Shown in pieces: positions 5,421-6,127 of a stretch of DNA of 6,127 bases (its first letter is position 1; each line of letters opens with the position of its first letter). The notes below the pieces were generated by a model, which ran no database searches, was not told where the DNA came from, and saw only the letters and a list, made by a program, of their open reading frames with translations. A program made the position numbers and the translations under genes. The stretch is from JBDRGX01 sp043817485 [NCBI: bacterium] (GTDB taxonomy: Bacteria; JBDRGX01). The DNA is taken from the NCBI GenBank assembly GCA_043817485.1, contig JBDRGX010000141.1, positions 1 through 6,127 of the forward strand, read 5' to 3'.

Positions 5421-6127
5421 ATGAATATTATTTTTATTTCAAGCGTTGGTTGGTTTTCTATAATAGAAAGAAAAGAACATTTTATTAAAAGATTTCCGTT
5501 AAATTGGCAAATTTTAGCAATTTCTCCTTTTAAATTAAAAGAAAAATCAAATTATAAAAATCAATATAAAAATATTAAAATTTTAAAAATTCCATTTTTA
5601 AATAATACTAATTACAAAATACTTGAAAAATTTTTTTCTATTAAAATTATAAGAACATTAATAGAAATAATAATATCTTTATGGATATGTATATTGATAA
5701 AAAAAAAATATAAAAATCCAGTTATTATTACTGAAAACATTTATTGGGCAAATATTTTAAAAGTATTTAAACCAATTAAAATATATTTTGATTATTGTGA
5801 TAATTTTCTTGCTTTTAAAAATACACCTTTATGGGCAAAAGAATATTTTGAAAAAACTATTTCTATAAGTGATACTGTTTTTGCAAGTTCAAATTTTTTA
5901 TTTAATCAAATAAAACAAATCAATCCTTCTAAAAAAATATATTTAATTGGTAATGGTGTAGATACAAAACATTTTGATAAAGATAAAATATATTTTATCC
6001 CAGAAAAATTAAAAAATATAAAAAGCAAAATTATTGGTTTTATGGGAACTATTTCTAATTGGTTTGATTTTGAATTGGTAAAAGAAATTGCTTCTCAATT
6101 TAAAAAAGAAACTATTTTGTTAATTGG
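5421..6127 (+). CDS. GT-B-type glycosyltransferase, TuaH-like group (partial, 3' end missing)
   Basis: The frame is open from ATG 5421 to the right edge: 235 complete codons and no stop. The N-terminus MNIIFISSVGWFSIIERKEHF matches the layout of family-1/4 enzymes that begin SS-W-x-R with a following His. YFDYCDNFLAF (122-132) and the SSNFL / IGNGVDTKHF blocks (156-160, 176-185) close the N-terminal domain, and GFMGTISNWFDFEL (206-219) opens the donor domain. This last block and NGVD are typical of TuaH-like and related glycosyltransferases of surface polysaccharide loci. The EX7E region would lie beyond the window, so activity cannot be judged. The gene follows the GT2 pair by 31 bp in the same direction and probably belongs to the same transcription unit, perhaps with its own weak promoter. 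The broad call is firm and the TuaH-like subgroup is tentative. Confidence 0.8.
   Translation, partial: MNIIFISSVGWFSIIERKEHFIKRFPLNWQILAISPFKLKEKSNYKNQYKNIKILKIPFLNNTNYKILEKFFSIKIIRTLIEIIISLWICILIKKKYKNPVIITENIYWANILKVFKPIKIYFDYCDNFLAFKNTPLWAKEYFEKTISISDTVFASSNFLFNQIKQINPSKKIYLIGNGVDTKHFDKDKIYFIPEKLKNIKSKIIGFMGTISNWFDFELVKEIASQFKKETILLI

Noticed and set aside
1-6127. UGA-to-Gly or UGA-to-Trp recoding
   Set aside because: All five reading frames are intact without any in-frame TGA and Trp is encoded by TGG throughout, so no recoding is needed.

Overview
This is a very AT-rich bacterial window. It holds five protein-coding genes (two cut by the window edges) around one divergent intergenic region. 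No tRNA, rRNA, CRISPR array, transposase or integrase was found. The low GC content, the Lys/Asn/Ile/Phe-rich proteins and the short motifs repeated between genes (TCTAAAAT, ATCCAAAA, AATTGAAAATTT) would suit an AT-rich uncultured lineage such as Patescibacteria/CPR or a similar candidate phylum. That is only an impression, because there is no marker gene. The standard bacterial code fits: Trp is TGG throughout, no in-frame TGA occurs in any gene, and the visible stops are TAG, TAA and TAA. This argues against the UGA=Gly lineages.

Region 1 (1-1937, minus strand): a 645-residue open fragment, entered at its true N-terminus and running off the left edge. It has a PilX/GspK-like N-terminal hydrophobic helix, a Pro-rich stretch and long runs of short Gly/Asn beta-type repeats. 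It is probably a large surface or minor-pilin-like protein.

Region 2 (1938-2297): a 360-bp divergent intergenic region. It carries two outward-facing promoter candidates with perfect TTGACA -35 boxes, an imperfect direct repeat of about 50-56 bp in two copies, a weak inverted repeat, and three copies of GGTAGAA.

Region 3 (2298-6127, plus strand): a glycosyltransferase cluster. A GT4-type enzyme (TTG start), two tandem paralogous GT2 enzymes and a fourth, partial GT-B-type enzyme follow one another. The first three overlap by 8 and 14 bp and so form one operon. The fourth follows after 31 bp, with a possible extended -10 in the gap. Together they look like part of a locus that builds a cell-surface polysaccharide or glycan by adding sugars one at a time on the cytoplasmic side of the membrane. 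Sugar donors and product cannot be read from the sequence.

I do not see a clearly new biological system. The observations most worth checking are the GGTAGAA motif, found only in noncoding DNA and always in one orientation; the duplicated leader element; the unusual pilin-like beta-repeat protein; and the A9 run at the first gene overlap.
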